A stretch of DNA of 64,000 nt, from the NCBI GenBank assembly GCA_964036295.1, contig OZ038464.1, positions 27,103,508-27,167,507 on the forward strand, in the 5' to 3' direction. A program made the translations under genes and the position numbers. The notes under the pieces are model-generated. The model searched no databases. It saw only the letters and a list, made by a program, of their open reading frames with translations, and was not told where the DNA came from. Source of the DNA: Plumapathes pennacea. Lineage: Eukaryota > Cnidaria > Anthozoa > Antipatharia > Myriopathidae. This document shows, in pieces, positions 52,501 through 63,797 of this stretch; position 1 is the stretch's first letter, and every line of letters starts with the position of its first letter.

Positions 52501-55500
52501 ATATTGGATTGAACCCATTTGGGAAGTTGCAGGCACTGAAGGTACTTGATGCTTGTTTTGTTTTTTGTTTTTTTGTTTTTTTGTTTTTGTTTTTTTAGCT
52601 TGTTCTGACAGAGAGGGGTTGGTTCAGGAATAAAACCACAGTTCTTCATCAAGGAGAGGGGTCCATCCGTACCATTAAGTGGAGGTCCCATTTTATTGCC
52701 TGGGCTAATGATATGGTAAGTACATTTGGTTTTTTTGTTGTATCAAAACAGAACGATTTTAATGACATTGCTTAGATAGAAATTTTACTATGATTTAAGA
52801 GCACAGGATTAGAGGCCTTGTTCCATTAGATAATTTTCCTACTCTAAATGCAATGTTGGCAACAGCAAAGCATTGCAAGTGTCCATGGAGTGTCAAACAC
52901 ACTTTTTTTTTGTAACTTGCATGCAGTTAAAATGAACTAGATTGCTTTCTGTTACGTTATCTGTGTTGCTTGGGCTTTGTAGAGGCACACACAACAACGT
53001 GTATTGTACAAGAACTGTCTTTAATGTTGATCTGCCGAGTGCGTACAGTTGACTGATGTATCGGTTATTGTAGTCTGTTAATGGCATGCTAATCATTCTA
53101 AATATCACGATAGGATTATCTTACGAATACGATACGATACTAAATGGCTATTATTGTAACTGAACTGCTAAATGTCAAACTGTCACATCTCCTTTCGTTT
53201 AAAATAAAGAAACTAAACTGAAGTAACGACATCGTAATCTTGATGCCAGACTGGTGGCCTGCGAACACGCGACGAGCGCCGTGGTGCTGTTGGAGTTGGT
53301 TCCGCGGTGCTCTCGTTAACGGGAGGCACACTGGCTTGGACAGATTCGGCCTCGTCCTGATGGCCAGGTACAAGTGAGTCCTGGCTGGGGGCAGATGGTT
53401 CAATGGCTGTGCTCGCGTGTGCTGGAAGTTCGGTTTCCAGGGCCGTGGGTGGTGGGCTTTCAGGTGTCGTCCGTAGTTGACGCCGGTTGCGACGGTAGCG
53501 ACGACCTGCGACTTCCACTTCGTAGGAGCGGTTTGGAAGTACTTTGACGCAGCTTCCGAGTGACCATTTTGTCTCTCCTGGAAGCTTCATGCGTACTGCC
53601 TGGCTTTGTTTTATTGCAGGCAGTGGTTGGCTTTTCTTATCGTAGCGCTCTTTCTGCAGGTGCTTTCGATGTGCCAACTTCTGCGATGTCTGGTAGTCTA
53701 CCTCTGGGTTGAGTAGTTTGGTGTGCGTCGGTAACATCGTCCTTGTTCTACGTCCCATGAGGCGCTGCACTGGTGAAGTTCCAAGACCTTCGCTTGGTGT
53801 ATTTCGCCAGTCCAGTAGAGCCAGTAGCGGTTCTTTCTGGTCAGCTTTGGCTTTCTTCATGAGTGCCTTGCACACCTTGACTGCATTTTCTGCTTTCCCG
53901 TTTGACTGCGGGTAATGAGGGCTTGATGTTTTGTGCTTGAATCCCCAAGATTCCGCAAACTTATTGAAGTCTCCTGAAGTGAACTGAGTTCCGTTATCAG
54001 TGACCAAGACCTCGGGGATGCCATGACGGGAAAATTGCACCTTGAATGCGTTGATCACATTAGCTGAAGTGGGCCGTTTCAGTTCCTGTACTTCGAAGTA
54101 ACTTGACCAGTAGTCGATCATTATGAGGAATTGCTGGTGCCCGAGCTCAAATAGATCGGCTCCTACTTTCGACCAAGGTCGGCTCGGCATCTCGTGTGGT
54201 TGCAACTCTTCTCTGCACTGCTCTGGTCGGTACGTTTGACAAATGCTGCACTTGGACACGTAGTCCGTCACATCAGCATTCATTCGTGGCCAGTAGAGAA
54301 GTTCTCTTGCTCTTCTCAGGCATCCTCCCATTCCAATGTGGGACCGATGGATCTCCTTCAGCATATCCCTGCGTAGGGCTGCCGGAACGACGAGTCGTTC
54401 ACCTCTGTATATCAATCCGTCTTCTTCAATTAGCTCACTTCGGCTGTCGTAGTACGGGGTTAATTCTTGTGGGCAGGCCTTTTTACTCGTTGGCCAGCCT
54501 TTCTTGATAGTGAGGATGAGTTCCTGCATCTCGGCGTCCGCTGCTGTGACTTCCTTGAATTCCGTCAGGCGTCTCGGCGCTACCGAGAGGTCGTCCTTGT
54601 GACGTACTTCTTCCAGGGCCCGAACCTCGCTGCTATCATGTTCGGCAGCCTCTGTTGTCCTTCTGTAGGCTCGGCTCAATGTGTCGGCGATGTACATCAA
54701 GTGGCCTTTCTTGTACTTTATGTCCAGAGAGTAGTTTTGCAGAGCCATTCTCATTCTCTGGAGTCTCTTTGGCGACTGATGGACCGACTTCTTAAACACT
54801 GCTTGAAGCGGTTCATGGTCAGACTCGACATGTACGACATTCCGGCCGTAAATGTATTGATCAAATTTCTTGCACGACCAGACAATCGCCAGTAGCTCTT
54901 TCTCTATCTGAGCGTAGCGTCTCTCGGTGTCTGTCAGGGCTCTTGAAGCATAAGTGACGGGCTGGCCATTTTGCATAAGGACAGCTCCCAGTCCAGTCTC
55001 TGAGGCGTCGCACTGGATTGTGACTTCTTCTTTGACATCATAGTACTTCAGCACAGGAGATTCTGTGAGGTACTTCTGTACGGTTTTAAAGGCGACGCTG
55101 TGCTGCTTGAGCCATTGCCACTCCACATCTTTGTCGTCTAGTCTGCGAAGTGGCTCGGTCATGTCGCTCAGGTGCGGCATAAACTTTGACAGATAGTTGA
55201 CCATGCCAAGGAAACGTTTTAGGGCTTGTACGTCTTCTGGCTCTGGCATGGCTAACAGTGCCTCTATCTTTGCGGGGTCTGCTTTGAGTCCCTCTGGAGT
55301 CAGCAGATGTCCCATGAAGGGCACTGTCGTTTGAGCTCGTCTGACTTTGTCTTTGTTGAGCCTCAGGTTCCAGGCGCGGCATTTCGCGAAGAATGAACGT
55401 TCGTTCTCTTCTAAGCTCTTGTTGGCTTCTTCTTCTGTTTCTCCGTAACCAGCTATGACGAAATCATCTGCGATTACTTCAACACCATGGAGGCCCTCGA

Positions 55501-58500
55501 TGAACTCGTGCATGGTGCGCTGCCATACCTCAGGGGCAGAACTGATGCCGAAGGGCATGCGGAGCCATCGGTACCTCCCAAAAGGTGTGTTGAATGTGGT
55601 TAAGTAGCTGGACTCACGGTCTAGCTTCTTCTGCCAGAAACCATCTTTGGCATCAACGACTGTAAATTTCTTGGCTTTGTTGAGACGGGTGGCGATCTCT
55701 TCTATGGTCGGCATTTGATAGTGTTCGCGCTTTATAGCCTGGTTAAGATCTTTTGGGTCAAGACATATTCGTATCTTGTGTGGTTTCACAACTACCAGCA
55801 TACTGGACACCCACTCTGTTGGTTCGGTCACTGGTGCTATGACCTGGCGTTCGACCAGTTCATCAAGCTTGACCTTGATTTTTGGACGCAACGCAACCGG
55901 TACACGTCTCGGCGGGTGTATCTTGGGCTGAATGCTGTCGTCCGTGACGATTCTGTATTCACCTGGTAGTTCACCAAGTCCTCCAAAGATGTCTTTGTAT
56001 TCTTCCAGGAGGTCCGTTCGTGACGTTGCTGTCAGTGCTAGGATGTCACAGTCATGCAGGCTGATTAGTTTAAGCCTGACGCTTGTGTCAAGCGAGATTA
56101 TGGGCCGGTAATCTCCGTCGATGACGTTAAAGTTCAGAATTTTCTTCTGATTTCCGTGCCACACCGCTAGGCTCGCCTTGCCTGCGATCTTTCTGCGCTC
56201 GCCTGTGTATGACACAATAGATTTCTGGCACTGACGAAGCTTCTGTAGGTCTGTGTCTCCGGTCACATGCTTGTATGTCTTCATCGGTAGAATGTCACAT
56301 TCTGACCCGGTATCCACTTGAAAACGAATTTGATTCTGTCGTTTCCGCTTGTTGACATACAATGTAACTAGGGCTTTGTTAGCTCGAGGGCTTGTGTTGT
56401 CATCGATCGAACCGATCTGGTATTCTTCATCGTCTGATGTTTCTTGTAGGGCCGCAATCTTTTCCTTCTTGCTGCGACACTGGGCCTGGAAGTGGTTCAT
56501 CTTGCCACATTTCCTGCACTTCTGGCCAAATGCTGGGCACTCTCGTTTGTTGTGCTGTCTTCCACAGGCGCCACAGTCTGTGCGTGAGCCGTGCCTTGAT
56601 TGTTGCACCTCCTGCGGTGACCACTTTCGTGATCTTTTCTTGTCGGCTGTGCGCTTGTTCACGTGCTGTTTCCGGAGTGCGTTTACAACGCTGGATTCGT
56701 CTCCTTTCATCAGCTTTACTTGCTGCTCGGTCTGCTCTGCGGCTTTTATCTGGTCAACTGCGCTCTGAAGGGTTAAATCGTTGTATCTGAGAAGTCTTTC
56801 TCGGACTTTGTCGTTCCGAATTCCCAGGACAATGCGATCACGCAATATCTCTTCTGGCGTGATCTCCTCGTGTTTGCAGTTCTTTGCTATTGTTCTTAGC
56901 TCTGTAAGATAGGCAGCGATGTTTTCGCCTGGTTCTTGCTTTCGGTTATTAAATCGATAGCGTTCGTATATTACTTGAGTTCTGGGCTCACAGTATGCGT
57001 CAAATTTTTCAAGAACCTTTTTCGGGTCTTCTTGGCTCTCACCTTCTTCCCACTGAAATGTATCAAAGGCTTTCGTGGCGTCGTCTCCGATTACGGATAA
57101 AAGGGTGGAAACTCTTACCAATCCTTCTTGCTTGAATATTCCGGTCGCTATCTCGTAGCGCGACCATGCCTTCTTCCACAATTTCCAGTTGGACGCCAGG
57201 TTTTCGTCCATTGTCAGTGGCTTTGGTGGTGGCAAACTCGCGGGGGCCATGTAAATGGGTGAGGCAGCTGTTGGCGCTTCGGTTTCTGCCATCTTTGACG
57301 TTTCGGATTGTTCCTTACTCATCTCTATTCTCTGTTCCTTCAGATCTGTTTTCGGTGGCGTAGATGCGTACTTACAATGCTGACACCATGTTACGTTATC
57401 TGTGTTGCTTGGGCTTTGTAGAGGCACACACAACAACGTGTATTGTACAAGAACTGTCTTTAATGTTGATCTGCCGAGTGCGTACAGTTGACTGATGTAT
57501 CGGTTATTGTAGTCTGTTAATGGCATGCTAATCATTCTAAATATCACGATAGGATTATCTTACGAATACGATACGATACTAAATGGCTATTATTGTAACT
57601 GAACTGCTAAATGTCAAACTGTCACACTTTCAGTACTATCTCTGCAACTTGTTTTGCAATTTTTTGTTAGGAGACAGCTTGCAAAGACTGGTGTTACACA
57701 CATGATTTCTTGGCTGCAACTTGTGTCAATGATGTTGTGTTGCAAGAAAATTGTCCTGTGTAACAAGTAAAACAAGGATTTTTAAGTTACTCTCCAGAAT
57801 GCATGGACTAAAATCTGTTGCTGGTCTTGTAGGGTGTGAAAGTGTTTGATTTGAGTTCCCAGAGACTCATAACCCACATCAAGAGAGACCAGGGCAGGTA
57901 AAGTTGTCAATTTACTTGCCTTTCTTACGTTACATTTTAGGCAATTTACCTTATGTGGTTTTTCCATGTTGGTATCGGGTGGCGAATGGTAAAATCAGAG
58001 ACTCGCCGAAAAACTGCGACCCTTTGGTGATGATTCTTGTGGTGATAATTTATAAAGAAAACATATGAGAGACACGTAGTGAGAAATGACTAGTTCCTCT
58101 GTTTTTCAGCCCAAGACCACAGCTGTACAGATGTAATCTCTGGTGGACAGACAACGTGACTCTCCTTATTGGATGGGCAGACAGTGTAAAGGTAACCACT
58201 TAACTGTACAGCTGTAGTTTCACACAGAAGTTCTTGTTTTGTACTACTGCACAGTGTACTAATTGTGTTGCAGTCAAGGCCATGGAGTGCTTGCAGTGAG
58301 GGTACTATGTTAAGAGAAGAGTGTGGTCTTGTGATATATTGACTTGACAAACTAAAATGTTCTCCAAATCCCCAGGTCTGTGTTGTCAAAGAAAGAGCGC
58401 AGTTGGTTTCAGAACTGCCTCCACGCTACGTGGAAATTGGTAAGTGACTAGTAAATGTATGGAGTCAAGCGGTCCAGCTGTTGGTCAGGTGGTTATTACC

Positions 58501-61500
58501 AGTCAGTCAGCCAGTCAGTGAGTCAGTCAGTCATTCAGTCCCTCAGTCCGTCCGTCTGTCTGTCAGTCAGCCAGTCAATTAATCGATCAGTCAATCAGTC
58601 AGTTAGTCAGTTGGTCTTTGCAGCAGTCAGTGAGTCATTTATAGAATCAACAGAAAACAGAGTGAGATTTGAATTTAAGTGTTGTGCTACTTGTTTCTTT
58701 GCTTTATAGTTGCCATGTTTAGAACTGATTACTATATCAGTGGAATTGCCTCCTTGAGAAACGACCTGGTAAGTCATACTGTACTTCACTATGTTGAGCT
58801 ATAAAAGCACTTGGGAATTTGCAAGGACATTTGAGAAGTGTGGAGAATCACGACACTCTTATAAGTTAAGGCAAGCGTCCTATCAATCAGATCGAGTGTA
58901 CTATCTACCTTGTCTTATAATTTTGTAAATCTTGTGAATATTATCGGCTGAGATTAATAACCACAGACTTTTTTTTAAAAAACATAAATGAAGATATGAG
59001 TCACTAGGTTTTTATTCAACAAGATTCAATTAGCCTGATGCAGGTCTAAGGTACTTATTTTAGTGAATGTTTTTATTTTCAGGTAATTCTGTCATACATG
59101 ACAAATATTGAGTCATCTGGTGCTAAGGTAGGAAAATATGAATATATGTTGCACATCTCTGCGAGTCACTCTGAGTGCGCCAACTATTTGTGTCCATGAT
59201 AAAGATGTCCCCCCCAGGATCACCCTGCTTTTGCGTAGAAGTTCTTTGGGGGAGAAAGTGACGAGCCTAAAAACGTCTTCACAGGAAGCCACCCCAAGAC
59301 GAGTTATTGTTATTGTAAATGAAGTGTTTTGAATTATATAAAGAAATGTACGAATAGTTGGAGTGCTCGAGGTGGAGGGTGTATCCAGTACCTGGGACCC
59401 ATAAACAGGGCCTAAGTCATACTTTTAGTAGTTGTTGTCTTGTAGGTGTAATTTCCAGTTTGTCTTGTGTTTGCTGAAAACAGAAAAGTGGAGAGGTTCT
59501 GGCCCAGCGTCCTCAGTTGAGAATCGTAAAACCACACGGCCTGGAGGAGACAGAGGAGGTCTCAGCAGATGCGCTGTCCATACGGGGCTTTGAGCACTAT
59601 CGCTGCGATGACTACCATCTAGGTAAGTTTGTGACCAGTCTTGTTGTCATGCGTTACTCTGGGGCCAGTTGTTTAAAGCATGATTAAACTAATCCTGGAT
59701 TAGGTCTAAACCTTTTTGTCATCCTGAAAAATGGGACACACAGACCGGAGTTAAAATATTTAAATAAACATTTGAGTATGATATCGAGCTTTAAAAGCAC
59801 AGTGCTATAACCATATAATATATTGTTTCTTGTTACCAATATCACAAAGCTCTACTAACCAGCTTGATATGCCTACCAGCTGCGGCTGTCACAGTTCTGG
59901 TTGAGGCGGACTCTCGCAATGGTAGGTCTGCTGCTAATCGATTACTATTGAACTTGTTAACCCGACTTTATACCGGCCACTTTTTCATAAAGATCACTTG
60001 TGGATGTGCTAAGAGGAAGTTGATAGTCAAATGAATTAGGTATAGAACTTGAAATCACCTCCTGTTTTCTGCCACGAAATATGGCCATAATTTGATAACA
60101 AGTAATTAAAATGAAAATGCTGTCTCAGATTAAAAGTACATTTTACTTTATAAACAAAACTTGTTCAAAATTAAAATTAAACATAACCTTAAACTTGACT
60201 CAGGGGGAGTCTTCTGATGTTAATTTTCCTAAACACTGAACTCTTAAAGCTGATCCTGAACACGTCAGAAAATACCCGTTTATATGCCGGAGAAAAGTGG
60301 TCCGGGAACTTGAGTCACCTTGAGCGCACCAACAATTTTTTCTTGCAACGCGAAACGCAACGCCGATACGAGACAAGTTGCAGAAAAAAACTGCGCGTGA
60401 TACTCCCTCTTGGCAACTCGTGTTCTACTTTTCGCAACATTGCGTGGTATTGTTGCAATGTTTGACATGTACTTTGCAACATGTCGCGCAATGCTGTCGT
60501 TAGCGTTGCGAGACAAGTTGCGGGGAAACTTGCCTCGTGTAACATGGCCTTTACATAAGAAGGTGCCCTTGCCCCTCGGGACAAGTTGTAGTTTTTCGTG
60601 TAAATGACTCGCTTGATTTATAAAGAAATGTATGAATAATTGGAGCGTTCAGGTTTGACTCGGGGTGGAGGGTGACTTGGGTCCCCGGGACACCTTTTCT
60701 CCATATAAACAGGGCTTTAGTCTATTTTTCATAGTTACGCGTTCAAACGTTTTGTTATATAATCGATTGTTTCATTGGCTGCTTCGACTCAGAAGGCAGA
60801 GTACTTACTGTGACTAGCATACCATAATATTCATCCTTATACCACGTGGTACAATTGGTGATCTTTATTAATCACTTTGTAGAAAACGTTGTGGAGGAGA
60901 ATCTGTTCTACATTGTCAGTCCCAAAGACATCGTGCTGGCTAAGGTAAGAACGCTCTCTTGTGTTGATATATAACACTTAGGTCGCTTCCATTCATTAAT
61001 TACTGATTCAACCTTGAAGAAGAACCTCACACACAGAGAGAAAAGACGTGATTCAATACTCAACACAAATAACATATTTACTTCAAGAAATCCGTTGCTA
61101 CTGCATATGTCACTACGTTTTTTTCCTACAATGGCAAATGCCCCAAAGATTCCTATGCAATGTTGTGAAAAGCAGTTTGCAGTCATTTTGTGCGCTTTTT
61201 GTCATCCATTAGCTTTAAAGACATGACGTATGCCATTACACTACAAAACGCTACGCGATATCTTAGTATAAAATATATAAAATGGTATGCGTTATTCCGT
61301 TGTACTTTACTTGTTTTGTAGCCTCGCGATATGGACGATCACATTAAGTGGTTGATGGACTATGGGAAGTACGAGGTACTTGTCCGTACTTGTCATTTAG
61401 AGTTCCACAGTATTGAAAATCCTTGAATTTGGGCACGGCCTTAAAAAAGTCCTTGTTTGTAATGTACAGTTCCATGCATATTATGCAAAAACAGTTCCAT

Positions 61501-63487
61501 GCATATTTTGCAATTCTAGTTGCTGAGACCCCCCCCCCCCCCCCCCACTTACTCTTCCCAAACATCAGGTAATGGATCAGATCAGGACAAAACGTGCCTG
61601 CGGTCTTGATAGTCGGATTTTACTTTTGAATGGACAATTGTTAGGAAATCCATGAATTCAGATTTGAGGCTATACGAGCCTTGTCATAACTTTTTTCTGC
61701 TTCATTAATTAATACTTAATTTTCTTGCACGCGCGCAGCAAGTGATTGATGTCACCTGTCAATCATATTTCGCGCGTATTTTTGGCGGCAAGCACATTTT
61801 TCGTTATCTTGATAAAGACAAAAAGCGTCTCGGTCAGAATACGACATGTGCATTTAGAAGACACAAAAGCTTTTGCCCAGTGATCTCAAAACGAATCCTT
61901 TATTGAGACCTTATAACATGGGTATTGGCGCAGACGATCTTTGTTTATTTTGTCGAGTTGATAAAATGTCAATTTTCACAGGACGCTATGGCAGCGGCAG
62001 AAACACACAAGAAGGAAATTAAGAAGCACAATTATCAGGTAGAGCCCGGATTTATGTTGTTACCATAACTCAGACTCTTAGAAATTTCGTAACCATCCCT
62101 TATATCTTCACATGTTACCTGGATTGAATGATTCAATAATTTTGTCTTGGTCGAATGTCAGTCAATCTGAGAATCCATACCTGAATTGCTTGTAGAATTT
62201 CCATTTTTTCTATAAACAATTACCAAATTCAATCAGCGACCAACAATTCTAAGAAATTCGAGCATTCCCAGAAACTGGCGAGATCGCCTGAATATTTCGT
62301 ATCTTACGTCGGGAGTGTAAAGAGTACTTAAAGTAACTTCCCAGCTTTCGAAAGAAAAATTGTGAATGATGTTTTGAATTTCTTGACCAATCGTCGGAGG
62401 CATTCTCAAAACCCTTTAACTTTCAACCACAAAGCTGAGAAGAACAGTGTGTTAGTGATGTAATATGAATTGATATACAGATTTTATCTGAGCAACTTGA
62501 TGGTGAAAACTTCTCCTCGCATCATGGCATCTCCAGTGAGAGAATGAAAAGATAAAATTAAAGTTGAGTTACAGGCTTCAGAAAACACAGCATTTCCAAT
62601 AATTCAATATGGTGTTTAGCAAACCAACAACGCCGACGCACAAGATCTAGACAAAATTTTGCTAAGTCAGACTTCTGCGCTTTAGGACATTGGCAGAGCA
62701 TATCTGAAGTCACTTATGGAGGAAGGGAAATATGAGCTAGCAGCCAGGTATGGAGTGTCCTCATCAAAGTCACTTGTAGTCTGACGAATTCGCTTCGCTT
62801 AGAATTGCTTGCATAGCTTTTGTGCATATCTGTGTTTCTACAATGGTGTTCAAAAAGTTAAAAACAAGTTTGGAAAGTGTCCATAGTCCCCCTTCCCCAT
62901 AAATCCACCCCAGTAAGGTCAGTAAACTTGAGCTGGTTGCATATTCCTTGTCAGTTTTAGTTGGACATAGTCTTTATGTCCGGACCGTCTGATACAACAG
63001 GCCATTAAACGGAACCTTGCATGAGTCGACTGTACTGTTTCCATGAACTAGCACATGGTGGGGATGCATTTGCTCTTTCGTGAGCTGAGCGGTCTCAGGT
63101 CCTGACATGCATGTATATCTGTTTCAGAATGTGTGTGAAAGTGTTGGAAAAGGACAAGAAGCTTTGGGAAGACGAAGTTTATAAGTTTGCAAGAAAGCAT
63201 CAACTTGAGGTGAAGTGTGGAAAAAAATTTCTTGGAAAATTGCAAATCTCTGTCTGTCTGTTTCCTCGCTTCATTATGAAAACGACCACAACTTGGCGAC
63301 AAATAATCGATGGATAAGCGGGGCTCACACTTTCCCAAATCCTGTTATACCCGTTTATACTGACACAATAAAAAACTAATTTCTTTCCTCGCAGGCCATA
63401 GCTCCGTACATTCCTCGAGGTGATGTAAGGCTGAGCTCAGCTTTGTACGAAATGGTGCTGTTCGACTTTCTCAAGAAGGATTACAAG
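49577..63487 (+). CDS. VPS41: VPS41, HOPS complex subunit, 5' part
   Basis: Exons 49577-49591, 49674-49703, 50085-50264, 50702-50785, 51005-51079, 51712-51777, 51913-51978, 52599-52715, 57833-57897, 58110-58191, 58376-58439, 58710-58768, 59083-59127, 59484-59622, 60883-60944, 61322-61375, 61982-62038, 62686-62747, 63128-63209 and 63395-63487 join in phase to the first 499 residues; the 3' half lies beyond the window. The Glu/Asp-rich N-terminus leads to EPKLKYERIGN, ASCMAVHTKFLALGTHYG, then WD40-like repeats (SIRTIKWRSHFIAWANDMGV, NVTLLIGWADSVKVC, LPPRYVEIV) and the start of the helical repeat region (DDHIKWLMDYGKYEDA, KYELAARMCVKVL, APYIPRGDV). This order matches human VPS41. In other animals it tethers late endosomes or autophagosomes to lysosomes. 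Intron 8 holds a full retrotransposon in antisense. Confidence 0.93.
50248..50547 (+). repeat. Three tandem ~100-bp copies that include a splice donor
   Basis: The unit TGGCAGTGCATACCAAGGTA... occurs at 50248, 50345 and 50445 (period 97 then 100 bp). The first copy holds the last 17 nt of VPS41 exon 3 and its GTACTG donor; the other two repeat the exon end and donor (GTACTG, GTATTG) inside the intron. Confidence 0.85.
51407..51475. repeat. Near-perfect hairpin, about 33-bp arms
   Basis: ATTTTTACTCGTCAGTTTTA...CTCGCCTG and CAGGCTCG...TAAAACTGACTCGTAAAAAT are inverted with about two mismatches and a 3-nt loop. It lies within a larger GAGTGCAATAC-bordered repeat (about 51178-51500) in a VPS41 intron. 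Confidence 0.75.
52950..53187 (-). repeat. 3' LTR of the gypsy element
   Basis: 238 bp, minus-strand TGTGACAG...GTAACA, same sequence as 57389-57626. Confidence 0.97.
53213..57322 (-). CDS. Gag-Pol polyprotein of the gypsy element
   Basis: A single uninterrupted frame of 1,369 codons from ATG at 57322; the frame is open further upstream, and a second Met (MAETE) follows 11 codons later, so the start is approximate. Order along the protein: Gag with coiled segments; two zinc knuckles (CGACGRQHNKREC, and CRKCGKMNHFQAQC in CX2CX4HX4C form); aspartic protease with VDTG; reverse transcriptase with FTVVDAKDGFW and the catalytic VIADDFVI; RNase H starting QCDASETGLGAVL; integrase with its HHCC zinc domain (HRSHIG...CSICQTY) and DDE residues in GADLFEL, VTDNGTQF and QSNGKAENAV. 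Gag and Pol share one frame with no frameshift. The C-terminal tail ends in a Ser/Pro/Arg-rich stretch. RT-RH-IN order assigns it to Ty3/gypsy rather than copia. Confidence 0.95.
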   Translation of the reverse strand: MSKEQSETSKMAETEAPTAASPIYMAPASLPPPKPLTMDENLASNWKLWKKAWSRYEIATGIFKQEGLVRVSTLLSVIGDDATKAFDTFQWEEGESQEDPKKVLEKFDAYCEPRTQVIYERYRFNNRKQEPGENIAAYLTELRTIAKNCKHEEITPEEILRDRIVLGIRNDKVRERLLRYNDLTLQSAVDQIKAAEQTEQQVKLMKGDESSVVNALRKQHVNKRTADKKRSRKWSPQEVQQSRHGSRTDCGACGRQHNKRECPAFGQKCRKCGKMNHFQAQCRSKKEKIAALQETSDDEEYQIGSIDDNTSPRANKALVTLYVNKRKRQNQIRFQVDTGSECDILPMKTYKHVTGDTDLQKLRQCQKSIVSYTGERRKIAGKASLAVWHGNQKKILNFNVIDGDYRPIISLDTSVRLKLISLHDCDILALTATSRTDLLEEYKDIFGGLGELPGEYRIVTDDSIQPKIHPPRRVPVALRPKIKVKLDELVERQVIAPVTEPTEWVSSMLVVVKPHKIRICLDPKDLNQAIKREHYQMPTIEEIATRLNKAKKFTVVDAKDGFWQKKLDRESSYLTTFNTPFGRYRWLRMPFGISSAPEVWQRTMHEFIEGLHGVEVIADDFVIAGYGETEEEANKSLEENERSFFAKCRAWNLRLNKDKVRRAQTTVPFMGHLLTPEGLKADPAKIEALLAMPEPEDVQALKRFLGMVNYLSKFMPHLSDMTEPLRRLDDKDVEWQWLKQHSVAFKTVQKYLTESPVLKYYDVKEEVTIQCDASETGLGAVLMQNGQPVTYASRALTDTERRYAQIEKELLAIVWSCKKFDQYIYGRNVVHVESDHEPLQAVFKKSVHQSPKRLQRMRMALQNYSLDIKYKKGHLMYIADTLSRAYRRTTEAAEHDSSEVRALEEVRHKDDLSVAPRRLTEFKEVTAADAEMQELILTIKKGWPTSKKACPQELTPYYDSRSELIEEDGLIYRGERLVVPAALRRDMLKEIHRSHIGMGGCLRRARELLYWPRMNADVTDYVSKCSICQTYRPEQCREELQPHEMPSRPWSKVGADLFELGHQQFLIMIDYWSSYFEVQELKRPTSANVINAFKVQFSRHGIPEVLVTDNGTQFTSGDFNKFAESWGFKHKTSSPHYPQSNGKAENAVKVCKALMKKAKADQKEPLLALLDWRNTPSEGLGTSPVQRLMGRRTRTMLPTHTKLLNPEVDYQTSQKLAHRKHLQKERYDKKSQPLPAIKQSQAVRMKLPGETKWSLGSCVKVLPNRSYEVEVAGRRYRRNRRQLRTTPESPPPTALETELPAHASTAIEPSAPSQDSLVPGHQDEAESVQASVPPVNESTAEPTPTAPRRSSRVRRPPVWHQDYDVVTSV
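57389..57626 (-). repeat. 5' LTR of the gypsy element
   Basis: 238 bp, TG...CA on the element strand; it should contain the element's promoter, reading away from VPS41 exon 9 and antisense to VPS41. Confidence 0.97.
58498..58620. repeat. Degenerate (CAGT)n tetranucleotide array
   Basis: About 30 CAGT-like units (CAGT, CCGT, CTGT, CAAT) in a VPS41 intron. Confidence 0.85.
59332..59440. repeat. Dispersed repeat, copy 1 of 2
   Basis: TATAAAGAAATGTACGAATAGTTGGAG...GGTGGAGGGTG...ATAAACAGGGC...AGTC recurs in the next VPS41 intron at about 60615-60735 with the same block order (TTATAAAGAAATGTATGAAT, ATAAACAGGGCTTTAGTC). Confidence 0.6.
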
Positions 63488-63556
63488 GTTGGTTTACCAA
63501 GGCTACTTACTGTTTCTCTTGTTTGCCCTGACGATCTCCGACTAATGGGCTGACAT

Positions 63557-63797
63557 AACGAGGACACATTGTGGCGGCAACAATGTGTCCGTCGATGTTT
63601 CCAGGGTGGCAAAACGTGCGGTAACATTGTTGCGCTCGGTCCGGACACAACACTGAAATGTTTCTGAAGTTTTTTAGCAACATTTTTTTTGTGTCCAGGA
63701 CACAAATTTTGTATCTGCAAAAAAATAGTTCGCGCGTCGCAGGCAACATTAGGAATTATTCGCGCTATCAATGTTGCCGCCACAATGTGTCCTCGTT
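63557..63797. mobile_element. MITE with long TIRs in a VPS41 intron
   Basis: AACGAGGACACATTGTGGCG plus GCAACA (63557-63582) is exactly mirrored at 63772-63797. The 241-bp body repeats ACAATGTGTCC/GGACACA motifs internally and is non-coding. No clear target duplication was seen. The rest of the sequence to 64000 is intron. Confidence 0.8.

Larger units (their letters stand above)
52950..57626 (-). mobile_element. Complete Ty3/gypsy LTR retrotransposon
   Basis: LTRs of 238 bp at 52950-53187 and 57389-57626 read base for base the same by eye; on the element's strand they start TG and end CA. CTTTC directly flanks both ends (52945-52949 and 57627-57631), a 5-bp target duplication. Next to the 5' LTR (57388 downward) is TGGTGTCAGCATTG, a primer-binding site starting TGG as expected; next to the 3' LTR is the purine run GAAAGGAGA. 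The element lies antisense in VPS41 intron 8. All parts needed for transposition are visible, and identical LTRs indicate recent insertion. Confidence 0.97.

Noticed and set aside
55086-56790. Plus- and minus-strand frames of 80-140 codons within the gypsy element.
   Set aside because: Other-frame shadows of the intact Gag-Pol.
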